Assembly (NCBI RefSeq): GCF_020217025.1
Contig: NZ_JAIWOF010000079.1
Coordinates: forward strand, 1 to 10,000
Direction: 5' to 3'
Length of the DNA: 10,000 bases
From: Flavobacterium sp.
GTDB lineage: Bacteria > Bacteroidota > Bacteroidia > Flavobacteriales > Flavobacteriaceae
Shown here: one piece after another, positions 1 through 6,086 of the stretch
How the letters are laid out: the number at the start of each line of letters is the position of its first letter
How positions within the stretch are numbered: the stretch's first letter is position 1
The notes under the pieces: model-generated
What the model saw: only the letters and a program-made list of their open reading frames with translations
What the model was told of the DNA's origin: nothing
Databases searched by the model: none
Position numbers and translations under genes: made by a program

Positions 1-1
1 A

Positions 2-808
2 GAGGAAATTCTTGTTTCTTCTGATGTTGGTGTAAATACAACATTAAAAATTATCGAGCGTATTGAAGAACGTGTTTCAAGGGACAAATATTTAGGAACC
101 GATGAATTAAATGGTATTCTTCGAGAAGAAATTGCAGGTTTGTTATCGGAAACTAATTCAGGTGAAGCAACGCAGTTTGAAATTCCAGCGAATACAAAGC
201 CATATGTGATTATGGTGGTTGGTGTTAATGGTGTGGGAAAAACTACTACTATTGGTAAGTTGGCATATCAGTTTAAGAAAGCGGGTTATAATGTGGTTTT
301 AGGCGCTGCTGATACTTTTAGAGCAGCTGCAATTGATCAGTTGCAAATTTGGGCAGATAGAGTTGGTGTACCAATCGTAAAACAACAAATGGGAAGTGAT
401 CCTGCATCTGTAGCTTTTGATACCTTGCAAAGTGCCGTAGCTCAAAATGCTGATGTCGTAATTATTGATACAGCAGGTCGTTTGCATAATAAAGTTGGTT
501 TAATGAACGAACTTTCTAAAGTGAAAAAAGTAATGCAAAAAGTGGTGGAAAATACACCAAATGATGTACTTTTGGTTTTAGATGGTTCTACAGGGCAAAA
601 TGCTTTTGAACAAGCCAAACAATTTACTGCAGCAACAGAAGTTTCATGTTTAGCGGTTACAAAATTAGATGGAACTGCAAAAGGTGGAGTTGTAATTGGA
701 ATTTCAGATCAGTTTCAAATTCCTGTAAAATATATTGGAGTAGGTGAAGGAATTGAAGATTTACAAGTGTTTAATAAATACGAATTTGTAGATTCGTTTT
801 TTAAATAA
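2..808 (+). CDS. ftsY: Signal recognition particle receptor FtsY (SRP-type GTPase), 5' end missing
   Basis: FtsY is the SRP receptor GTPase. At the inner membrane it docks SRP-ribosome complexes at the translocon through a GTP-dependent complex with Ffh. The reading frame is open from base 2, so the gene begins upstream; 268 residues are visible, enough for the end of the N domain plus the whole G domain. Numbering from the first visible codon, helical N-domain sequence (ILVSSDVGVNTTLKIIERI) covers about 3-21. The P-loop GVNGVGKTTT is at 74-83, the SRP-specific insertion motif DTFRAAAIDQL follows, the G3 motif DTAGR is at 156-160 and the G4 motif TKLDG at 220-224. The closing GVGEGIEDL lies near the C-terminus. 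All key nucleotide-binding residues are intact. The TTG at 140 is an internal leucine codon, not a start, because conserved N-domain sequence continues upstream in frame. About 50 N-terminal residues are probably outside the window. Confidence 0.97.
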   Translation, partial: EEILVSSDVGVNTTLKIIERIEERVSRDKYLGTDELNGILREEIAGLLSETNSGEATQFEIPANTKPYVIMVVGVNGVGKTTTIGKLAYQFKKAGYNVVLGAADTFRAAAIDQLQIWADRVGVPIVKQQMGSDPASVAFDTLQSAVAQNADVVIIDTAGRLHNKVGLMNELSKVKKVMQKVVENTPNDVLLVLDGSTGQNAFEQAKQFTAATEVSCLAVTKLDGTAKGGVVIGISDQFQIPVKYIGVGEGIEDLQVFNKYEFVDSFFK

Positions 809-819
809 GATTTATTATA

Positions 820-1002
820 GTGAAAGAACTTTTAAAATATAGAACAGTACAACTATTTTTAGTGGCTGTTATTATGGCTTTAGTAGCAATCCCTTTCGAA
901 GGGTATGATTATATTTTTATTACACTTAGATTGGCTTCTTTTGCAATTTTTATGTACTTGTTAATTAAATTTACAAGCGGTAAAAAGAAAGTGAACAAAT
1001 AA
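820..1002 (+). CDS. Small two-helix membrane protein downstream of ftsY
   Basis: This is a 60-residue protein of no family I recognise. Two hydrophobic segments are visible, residues about 12-26 (LFLVAVIMALVAIPF) and about 31-50 (YIFITLRLASFAIFMYLLIK), joined by a very short EGYD turn. That suggests a helical hairpin in the inner membrane. The ends are basic (KELLKYR at the N-terminus, a lysine cluster GKKKVNK at the C-terminus), so by the positive-inside rule both termini should face the cytoplasm. The GTG at 820 is the only sensible start: it lies 11 bases after the ftsY stop and no other in-frame start lies between them. The spacing implies co-transcription and probably translational coupling with ftsY. 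A role in membrane targeting would be inference from position only. The gene is followed directly by a terminator-like hairpin. Confidence 0.75.
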   Translation: MKELLKYRTVQLFLVAVIMALVAIPFEGYDYIFITLRLASFAIFMYLLIKFTSGKKKVNK

Positions 1003-1005
1003 TTT

Positions 1006-1044
1006 AAAAATAAATGCTGTTAGTTGATAATAGCATTTATTTTT
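1006..1044. terminator. Long AT-rich hairpin between convergent genes, likely bidirectional terminator
   Basis: A perfect 13-bp inverted repeat has its left arm at 1006-1018 (aaaaataaatgct) and right arm at 1032-1044 (agcatttattttt), with a 13-base loop. The + strand 3' arm is U-rich and continues in T to 1045, suiting the ftsY/small-membrane-protein transcript. The minus-strand reading ends in ATTTATTTTTAAA, suiting the hydrolase. The hairpin lies across the last codons and stop of the hydrolase gene. GC content of the stem is low, so strength is uncertain. Confidence 0.6.
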
Positions 1045-2084
1045 TGCCATAATACTTCATCAAAATCAGATAGCGCCATATTTGAACCGTCGGCAGCATC
1101 TCCCATTCTAATAATTACTATTTTTCTACTTGGAATTACATATATCTTTTGATCATCTTTTCCTAAAGCACAATACATATCAGATGGAGCGGTTGGGATT
1201 ATACTTCCTGAAAATTGAAATTGTGTTTGAGGTAAATGATAGCTTGACTTTCCGTTCAGCCACCATAAATAGCCGTATGATAAATTAATATTCTGTGAAG
1301 TTGTAGTCGCATTTTGCATATAACTTTCAGGAACAATTTGATTGTTTTCCCATTTTCCTTTGTTTAAAGCTAATAGTCCAAATCGTGCCATACTTCTTGT
1401 GTTACTATTATAAACACTTAAATTTCCATCAACGGTAGCCCATAAGCCTGTCATTCCTATTTTGGTTTTCAGTTTGGTATTGAAATAATTATTCCAAGTT
1501 TGTCCAGTAGAAGCAGCAACAACATCTTGTAGTTTGACATAAACATTATGATATGCCCAACGTGTTCCGGCATCGGCAACATATTGTAAGTTTGCGGGAG
1601 AAACATTATCACCTAAAGCATCGTTTAAACCTGATGACATGGTTAAAAGGTGTTTATTGGTAATTAAATTTTCTTTTGCGAGTGGAGCACTTGTCCATCC
1701 CGTTCCCAGGTAATTGGAAACTTTGTCATTGATGTTTAAATAGCCTTCTTGTTGAGCAATTCCTGTAACAGTAGCTGTTAATGTTTTTCCAGCGCTTGCC
1801 CAATACCAAGGTTCTGTTGCACTATGACCATTAAAGTAATTCTCCATAACTATTTTTCCATTATGAAGAACTATGAAACCTTTGGTGTGTTTTAATTCTA
1901 AATAATCTAGTAAGGGTTGTACTTGAGTTTCATTCCATCCAAGAGATGCTACTGTTTTCGTTTCCCATGTTGATGAACCTATTGGAGGAAAATACATAGC
2001 TTCCTCATTTGATGTATTTCCATCATCTGAATTGCAACTCCATAATGAAGTAACCAAGATAAAAAGTAATGATATTTTTTTCAT
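1020..2084 (-). CDS. Serine hydrolase lipoprotein, beta-lactamase/class C penicillin-binding-protein fold
   Basis: This 354-residue protein belongs to the beta-lactamase superfamily of serine hydrolases (esterase, amidase or beta-lactamase-like; the substrate cannot be told). A lipoprotein signal peptide ends at Cys17 (LFILVTSLWSC). The following residues NSDDG resemble the acidic surface-export signals of Bacteroidota lipoproteins, so the protein may sit on the outer face of the outer membrane. The catalytic SxxK tetrad is SAGK at 97-100 (nucleophile Ser97, Lys100) and the YxN motif is YHN at 178-180. The third active-site motif, usually HxG or KxG in a GHxGQ-like context, reads GKDDQ at 308-312, just before a typical IYVIPSRKIVIIRMG strand pair. 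Length and order of motifs fit an intact single-domain enzyme. It is transcribed alone, convergent with the ftsY unit and divergent from the lipocalin-like gene. The ATG at 2084 gives a complete signal peptide. Confidence 0.9.
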   Translation of the reverse strand: MKKISLLFILVTSLWSCNSDDGNTSNEEAMYFPPIGSSTWETKTVASLGWNETQVQPLLDYLELKHTKGFIVLHNGKIVMENYFNGHSATEPWYWASAGKTLTATVTGIAQQEGYLNINDKVSNYLGTGWTSAPLAKENLITNKHLLTMSSGLNDALGDNVSPANLQYVADAGTRWAYHNVYVKLQDVVAASTGQTWNNYFNTKLKTKIGMTGLWATVDGNLSVYNSNTRSMARFGLLALNKGKWENNQIVPESYMQNATTTSQNINLSYGYLWWLNGKSSYHLPQTQFQFSGSIIPTAPSDMYCALGKDDQKIYVIPSRKIVIIRMGDAADGSNMALSDFDEVLWQKINAIIN

Positions 2085-2192
2085 AGCTAAATTATTTTTA
2101 GAACTTATTAAAGTTAGACAATAAAAATACAGAATAGTTTAATTCAAATAAATTTTAATTGTAATTTTATGGTTTAATTTGATAATTATAAT

Positions 2193-2609
2193 ATGAAAAG
2201 AATTCTTTTGTTAATTGTTTTAGTGTCAGTTCTTTCGTGTAAGCAGAAAATTACCGAGACAGATATTTCGAATTTAAACGGTTATTGGGAAATTGAAAAA
2301 GTAGAACTTCCCGATGGTGACAAGAAAGAATATAAAGTAAATGAAACTATTGATTTCTTTAAAATAGAGGCTAATAAAGGTTTTAGAAAGAAAGTAATGC
2401 CTCAATTAGATGGAACGTATTTGACTAATGATATTCAAGAAGATGTTGTTGTGGTTATTAAGGATGGTGATGCTTCACTTCAATACAAAACTACTTATGC
2501 TTCTTGGAAGGAAGAAATTATTGAATTAACTAAGGATAAATTAGTAGTAAAAAATCAACAAGAAATGGAATATTATTATAAAAGACCAGCAAAATTTTCA
2601 GTAAAATAA
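2193..2609 (+). CDS. Small lipocalin-like lipoprotein
   Basis: This 138-residue predicted lipoprotein starts with a signal peptide (MKRILLLIVLVSVLSC) whose lipid-attachment cysteine would be Cys16. The mature part opens with a NLNGYWEIEKVELPDG segment, followed by alternating beta-strand-like stretches and a final YYYKRPAKF. This resembles the lipocalin-like small barrel proteins of Flavobacteria, in which an LxGxW motif begins the first strand. No catalytic residue pattern is visible, so ligand binding or a structural envelope role is the most that can be inferred. Only one base separates its stop from the next start (2611), so it is almost certainly co-transcribed with the DUF721 gene. Lysine and acidic residues follow the cysteine (KQKITETD). 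The ATG at 2193 is chosen because it begins a canonical signal peptide. Confidence 0.85.
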   Translation: MKRILLLIVLVSVLSCKQKITETDISNLNGYWEIEKVELPDGDKKEYKVNETIDFFKIEANKGFRKKVMPQLDGTYLTNDIQEDVVVVIKDGDASLQYKTTYASWKEEIIELTKDKLVVKNQQEMEYYYKRPAKFSVK

Positions 2610-2610
2610 A

Positions 2611-2907
2611 ATGGCAAAGCGATTTAACGAAGAGAGTCCGATAGGAGATGTATTAAAACAATTTATTTCTCAAAATAAGTTGGAAGCAGGTATGGATGTA
2701 GTTAATGTTCGAGATGCTTGGAAAAATTTAATGGGAAATGGAGTAAATAATTATACAACTGAAATACAATTAAAAGGTTCTACATTGTATGTAGCTTTAT
2801 CGTCAGCGGTTTTGCGTGAAGAATTAAGTTATGGAAAAGAAAAAATCATCAAGATGATAAATGAAGAACTCAGAAAAGATTTAGTAAAGAATTTAGTTTT
2901 ACGATAA
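2611..2907 (+). CDS. DUF721 (DciA-like) protein, putative replicative helicase operator
   Basis: This 98-residue protein has the DUF721 pattern. It includes an N-terminal helix around GDVLKQFISQNKL (12-24), then DAWKNLMG (35-42), then the strand KGSTLYVALSSAVLREEL (55-72), then a C-terminal helix KIIKMINEEL. DUF721 is the domain of DciA, which in several bacterial groups binds DnaB and helps load or activate the replicative helicase. It replaces DnaC/DnaI-type loaders there. That function for this short Bacteroidota form is inferred from the family; nucleic-acid binding is the safer claim. The ATG at 2611 lies one base after the lipocalin-like stop, pointing to a two-gene operon. The stop codon runs directly into the A-tract of a strong terminator. 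Confidence 0.85.
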   Translation: MAKRFNEESPIGDVLKQFISQNKLEAGMDVVNVRDAWKNLMGNGVNNYTTEIQLKGSTLYVALSSAVLREELSYGKEKIIKMINEELRKDLVKNLVLR

Positions 2908-2941
2908 AAAAAATCCCGATTCATTGAATCGGGATTTTTTT
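2906..2941. terminator. Strong bidirectional rho-independent terminator
   Basis: The core inverted repeat is atcccgattc (2913-2922) / gaatcgggat (2926-2935) with a 3-base ATT loop. It is flanked by eight A (2906-2913) on the left and seven T (2935-2941) on the right, so each strand has a GC-containing stem followed by a U-tract. It sits between the convergent DUF721 gene (stop 2905-2907) and ndk (stop 2961) and should terminate both transcripts. The A-tract shares bases with the DUF721 stop codon. Confidence 0.93.
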
Positions 2942-2960
2942 ATATGATTAATTCTAAAAA

Positions 2961-3380
2961 TTAGAATTGCTCTCTTCCTGAAAAATGGAAAGCACCTTCA
3001 ATAGCTGCATTTTCATCAGAATCAGATCCGTGAACTGCATTTTCTCCAATTGAAGTAGCGTATTTTTTACGGATAGTTCCTTCAGCTGCATCTGCTGGAT
3101 TTGTTGCTCCAATTAATGTTCTGAAATCTTCCACTGCATTTTCTTTTTCTAAGATAGCAGCTACAATTGGACCTCTAGTCATAAATTCAACTAATTCACC
3201 AAAAAATGGTCTTGCAGCGTGAACAGCATAAAAAGCTTGAGCATCAGCAATAGTTAATTGAGTTAATTTTAAAGAAACAATTTTAAAACCACCTTCTGTA
3301 ATCATGTTTAATATTCCACCAATATGTCCGTTTTCTACAGCATCTGGTTTAATCATCGTAAAAGTTCTGTTTGTTGCCAT
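2961..3380 (-). CDS. ndk: Nucleoside diphosphate kinase
   Basis: Ndk transfers the gamma phosphate from ATP to NDPs through a phosphohistidine intermediate, balancing cytoplasmic (d)NTP pools. The 139-residue length is typical of the family. Visible motifs are the N-terminal strand and [10 protein letters not shown] (Lys11), [10 protein letters not shown] (51-60), EFMTRGPIV (65-73), the EGTIRKKYA region (100-108) and the active-site NAVHGSDS with His117 as the phosphorylated residue. All catalytic residues appear intact. The ATG at 3380 is supported by the conserved N-terminus and by a perfect promoter about 16 bases upstream, which implies a very short leader. It is monocistronic or the last gene of its strand run, ending at the shared terminator with DUF721. 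Confidence 0.98.
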   Translation of the reverse strand: MATNRTFTMIKPDAVENGHIGGILNMITEGGFKIVSLKLTQLTIADAQAFYAVHAARPFFGELVEFMTRGPIVAAILEKENAVEDFRTLIGATNPADAAEGTIRKKYATSIGENAVHGSDSDENAAIEGAFHFSGREQF

Positions 3381-3395
3381 TTTTTAAATTTTTTG

Positions 3396-3425
3396 CAAAG
3401 GTACCATTTTAATTAGGTTTTGCAA
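3396..3425 (-). promoter_or_regulatory. Consensus Bacteroidota promoter of ndk
   Basis: Read on the minus strand, a -33 TTG (3425-3423) is followed by exactly 19 bases and a perfect -7 element TACCTTTG (3403-3396, consensus TAnnTTTG). The start codon of ndk lies 15 bases beyond the element, so the mRNA leader would be only about 10-15 bases of A and T. No Shine-Dalgarno sequence is present. Confidence 0.8.
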
Positions 3426-3438
3426 TATTGTTTTTTTA

Positions 3439-4266
3439 TTATTTTATAATAGTTCTAACAACTCTAAAACCATAAAACTCATGCGTTTTATTAGGTTCTG
3501 TTGAAATTCTATTAGCTGGTCTTACATAGTTTTGTTGACTATCCCATGAACCACCTCTAACGCTTCTTCTTTCACCCATTTCTGGTCCTTTAGGATTGTC
3601 ACCTTTTTCTAATTTGTAGAAATCTTTATTGTACCAATCCCAACACCATTCCCATACATTTCCGCTCATGTCGTAAACTCCTAATTCGTTAGGTAATTTT
3701 GTTCCTACTGTGTGTGGTGTTCCTTTGCTATTTCCTTTGTGCCAAGCAACATCATCTAAATTATTGCTGCCACTGTATTTAAAGGATTTTGATGATGCTC
3801 CTCCTTTTGCTGCAAATTCCCATTCAGCTTCTGTTGGTAATCTGTATCCGTTTGCATTGAAATTACAAACAAAATTTGGACCTTTTTTAGTGTAGACGGG
3901 TTGTAGTTTTTCTTTTTTGCTTAGCCAGTTACAATAAGCAATAGCTTCATTCCAAGTTACACCGTTTATTGGGTAATTATCTTGCCATCCCCAAGTTGGT
4001 TTTTCTGGCATTTTCATTTTGTTAGCTTTGATGAATTGTTTCCATTCCCATACTGTAACTTCAAATTTGCTAATTTCAAATGTATTTAAATTGACAGTAT
4101 GCTCTTTTTGTTCATCGACATCTGCTAAACCATCAGAATCTTTTGAACCCATTTTAAAAGTTCCACCCTGAATTTTGATTAAGTCAGTGTCAATAAGACT
4201 ATTTTTAAATGCAAATAATGATAAAAGGGTAATTAATAATGTTGAATAAAACGTAATTTTTTTCAT
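3439..4266 (-). CDS. Exported SUMF1/formylglycine-generating-enzyme-fold protein without the catalytic cysteines
   Basis: This 275-residue protein has the FGE-sulfatase (SUMF1) fold. Visible landmarks are IKIQGGTFKMGS (30-41), the FEISKFEVTVWEWKQFI region (63-79), PINGVTWNEAIAYCNWLS (99-116), GYRLPTEAEWEFAAKGG (140-156), LGVYDMSGNVWEWCWDW (195-211), SVRGGSWDS (235-243) and a final FYGFRVVRT. An N-terminal hydrophobic segment (ITFYSTLLITLLSLFAF) indicates export, or anchoring if uncleaved. No lipobox is present. In true FGEs two cysteines follow the GGS motif; here the aligned positions are Ser243 and Val248, so sulfatase-type cysteine oxidation is not expected. The fold also serves other roles, such as GldJ/GldK in gliding and type IX secretion, PvdO and EgtB. 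The function here is unknown. An in-frame ATG exists at 4314, but I chose 4266 because it starts a proper signal sequence and a -7 promoter element lies inside the longer version. Confidence 0.88.
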   Translation of the reverse strand: MKKITFYSTLLITLLSLFAFKNSLIDTDLIKIQGGTFKMGSKDSDGLADVDEQKEHTVNLNTFEISKFEVTVWEWKQFIKANKMKMPEKPTWGWQDNYPINGVTWNEAIAYCNWLSKKEKLQPVYTKKGPNFVCNFNANGYRLPTEAEWEFAAKGGASSKSFKYSGSNNLDDVAWHKGNSKGTPHTVGTKLPNELGVYDMSGNVWEWCWDWYNKDFYKLEKGDNPKGPEMGERRSVRGGSWDSQQNYVRPANRISTEPNKTHEFYGFRVVRTIIK

Positions 4267-4291
4267 AAGTTTAGTTATTAATTTAGGTGTG

Positions 4292-4299
4292 CAAATATA
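4292..4299 (-). promoter_or_regulatory. -7 promoter element of the SUMF1-fold gene
   Basis: TATATTTG on the minus strand matches the Bacteroidota -7 consensus TAnnTTTG perfectly and ends 25 bases before the ATG at 4266. No TTG is found 17-23 bases further upstream, so the -33 half is missing or degenerate. The element supports the shorter protein start, because transcription would begin downstream of the alternative ATG at 4314. Confidence 0.5.
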
Positions 4300-4390
4300 A
4301 TAATAATATAACATTATAAGGCGAAATTGTTATAAAACGTAATTTTTACCTTAAATTGATGTTAAAAAATTAAATATATTGTTTTTTATC

Positions 4391-4419
4391 GAAAAAAAAA
4401 GTATTTGGTCGACTTTTTT
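4391..4419 (-). terminator. Possible weak terminator after bshC
   Basis: Read on the minus strand, AAAAAAGT (4419-4412), a 9-base loop and ACTTTTTT (4402-4395) form an 8-bp stem. A T-run follows, continuing to 4392. It begins inside the bshC stop codon. The stem has only one GC pair, so efficiency is doubtful, but the position and long U-tract suit a terminator separating bshC from the SUMF1-fold gene. Confidence 0.35.
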
Positions 4420-6013
4420 AAACAATAACTAATGAAAAATTTTGCTTTAATGGTTGTAAATCAATGTATAGAAGTGAGAAAAAAGCCTCAAAATTATCAA
4501 TTTCGTTATAAAAATCTGCAAAATTTGATTTTCTTTCTTGTAAAGATTGATTTGGGAATAATTCGTTTTGAAGTTGAATAATTCGTTCTAATTTTTCGGT
4601 GTGAATTCTTTTTTCAGCTTTAAGTAATTTCTTTTCTAAATTTTCTAAACCTTTTAATTGTTTTACTTCTTGTGCTTTTACAGCTCCTATAAATGATTTG
4701 TCAGTTTTATTTGCAATGGTATACAATGCTTCAAACTGATTTTTAAGAAATGCTTTTTGTTCGCTAAAATCTATAGTCAAATCTGAAAATTCTTTGGTTT
4801 TCTCATTCACTAAAGTTTGTTGATTTTGAAAAATATCAGACCAATTTAAATCTAATTTTTCCATTTTTTCAACTTGCTTTTTTGTTGCAACTAAAACGGA
4901 ATTTCTGAGTAATAGAATAGGGAATGTTATATTTTTAGCTTCAAAATTAGATTTTAATTCTAACCAATACGCCAATTCGCCACCGCCACCTATATAACAA
5001 AGATTGGGTAAAATCCCTTCTTGATACAATGGACGTAAAATTACATTTGGACTAAAGTTTTTTGGATTATTCTTTAATTCAGTTAAGATTTCGCTTTCTG
5101 AAAATGATAATTGTGTGTTATTGATTTTATAATTTCCATTTTCAAAAACAATGCGTTCTCTCAAATTATCTTGAATGTAAAACAAATTAATTTCTCTAGG
5201 ATTTACCTGAACGTTATATTCTTTTAATAACGGAAGTGTTTCGTTTACTTTTTTAAATGAAGTTTGCTCTAATAACTCTTCTTTAGCATAAGGAATGAAT
5301 AGTTTTTTTAGCTCTAAATCATCACCATCAATAATTACTAAACCTTCATTTTTGAATAATTCATTAGCTAAATATCGAGTAGCATCTGCTAAATTTTCGT
5401 GTTCTAAATAGGAATTTTTAAATAATTCTCGAAGATAATTTGCATTGTTTCCTAAGCCTAATTCATTCGAAAACTGCTCAAAAACTTCTTCCAATCCAGA
5501 TGTGTTTAATCTCCCAACCGGACCTTTACTTTCTTTTTTCCACTGGATTTTCTTGCCTTTTAAATTGAAAAAATTGATTTCATCAAAATCATGATCTTCA
5601 GTTGCCATCCAATATACTGGGACAAAATTATTTTCGGGATAAGCCGTTTTTAATTCCTCTGTTAAATTAATAACAGAGATAATTTTATATACAAAATACA
5701 ATGGACCAGTATATAGATTTAACTGGTGACCAGTAGTAATGGTAAAGGTTTTTGAATCTTTTAAAAGTTCTATGTTAGTAGAAGTAGCTTCAGATACTTC
5801 AAATTTTTGGTATTGATTTAGTAATGCATTGACTAAGATTTCACGGTTTCCAATTGGAAAATTTTTATTTTTTTCCTCCATTTGAAGTTTAAAGTTTTCT
5901 AATGTTGGAAATCGATTGTATAACGACTTTAATTCAGCCTTTTGGTCTAAATAATCTACAATTAGTTTTGAAAAATATCCCGAATTTTGATACGTAATAC
6001 AGTCGTTTGGCAT
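4418..6013 (-). CDS. bshC: Bacillithiol biosynthesis cysteine-adding enzyme BshC
   Basis: BshC is the putative cytoplasmic ligase that adds cysteine to glucosaminyl-malate in the last step of bacillithiol synthesis, the low-molecular-weight thiol of Firmicutes and many Bacteroidota. The 531-residue length matches the family. Landmarks are the N-terminal SGYFSKLIVDYL (11-22), the nucleotide-fold motif TTGHQLNLYTGPLYFVYK (93-110), VPVYWMATEDHDFDEI (131-146), LRPLYQEGILP (327-337) with IGGGGELAYW (341-350), and a long charged helical stretch from about 415 to 485 that would form the coiled coil of this family. All blocks are present and the gene looks intact. The partner genes bshA and bshB are not in the window. 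The start at 6013 fits the family N-terminus. It lies 73 bases after the secreted repeat-protein gene on the same strand, with its own promoter-like sequence in the gap. Confidence 0.95.
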   Translation of the reverse strand: MPNDCITYQNSGYFSKLIVDYLDQKAELKSLYNRFPTLENFKLQMEEKNKNFPIGNREILVNALLNQYQKFEVSEATSTNIELLKDSKTFTITTGHQLNLYTGPLYFVYKIISVINLTEELKTAYPENNFVPVYWMATEDHDFDEINFFNLKGKKIQWKKESKGPVGRLNTSGLEEVFEQFSNELGLGNNANYLRELFKNSYLEHENLADATRYLANELFKNEGLVIIDGDDLELKKLFIPYAKEELLEQTSFKKVNETLPLLKEYNVQVNPREINLFYIQDNLRERIVFENGNYKINNTQLSFSESEILTELKNNPKNFSPNVILRPLYQEGILPNLCYIGGGGELAYWLELKSNFEAKNITFPILLLRNSVLVATKKQVEKMEKLDLNWSDIFQNQQTLVNEKTKEFSDLTIDFSEQKAFLKNQFEALYTIANKTDKSFIGAVKAQEVKQLKGLENLEKKLLKAEKRIHTEKLERIIQLQNELFPNQSLQERKSNFADFYNEIDNFEAFFSLLYIDLQPLKQNFSLVIV

Positions 6014-6039
6014 TTTAGCAATTATTTTTCTGCTAAAAT
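6012..6039 (-). promoter_or_regulatory. Inverted repeat overlapping the bshC start codon
   Basis: A perfect 9-bp inverted repeat, attttagca (6012-6020) and tgctaaaat (6031-6039) with a 10-base spacer, ends inside the ATG of bshC (6011-6013). In the mRNA the 3' arm would be TGCTAAAAT, pairing the first two bases of the start codon. It may work as an RNA hairpin limiting translation, or at DNA level as a dimeric operator just downstream of the promoter. The effect is inference; the symmetry is directly visible. Confidence 0.4.
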
Positions 6040-6043
6040 ACTA

Positions 6044-6074
6044 AAAATATACCTCACAAAAAGTGTTTTAACAA
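6044..6074 (-). promoter_or_regulatory. Candidate promoter of bshC
   Basis: On the minus strand TTG (6074-6072) is followed after 20 bases by TATATTTT (6051-6044). This matches the Bacteroidota -33/-7 pattern TTG and TAnnTTTG except for the last base. It lies in the 73-base gap between the repeat-protein stop and the bshC start. Transcription would begin near 6038-6041, almost at the inverted repeat that covers the start codon. Confidence 0.4.
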
Positions 6075-6086
6075 AGGCTTATAATT

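Noticed and set aside
140..142. TTG as an ftsY start
   Set aside because: The frame is open to the window edge and upstream codons encode conserved N-domain sequence.
299..487. 62-codon open frame on the minus strand inside ftsY
   Set aside because: It lies wholly within conserved GTPase coding sequence on the other strand and has no recognisable protein features.
1020..2084. Reading the hydrolase as an antibiotic-resistance class C beta-lactamase
   Set aside because: The third active-site motif is not the usual one and the lipoprotein, likely surface form is unlike AmpC; a general serine hydrolase call is all that can be supported.
2085..2192. Promoters for the divergent hydrolase and lipocalin-like genes
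   Set aside because: Near matches exist (TAACTTTA on the minus strand at 2116-2109, TTAATTTG on the + strand at 2174-2181). Neither is perfect nor has a TTG at the right distance, so I do not call them.
3710..3895. 61-codon open frame on the + strand inside the SUMF1-fold gene
   Set aside because: It is antisense to conserved fold motifs such as RLPTEAEWEF and has no independent start signal.
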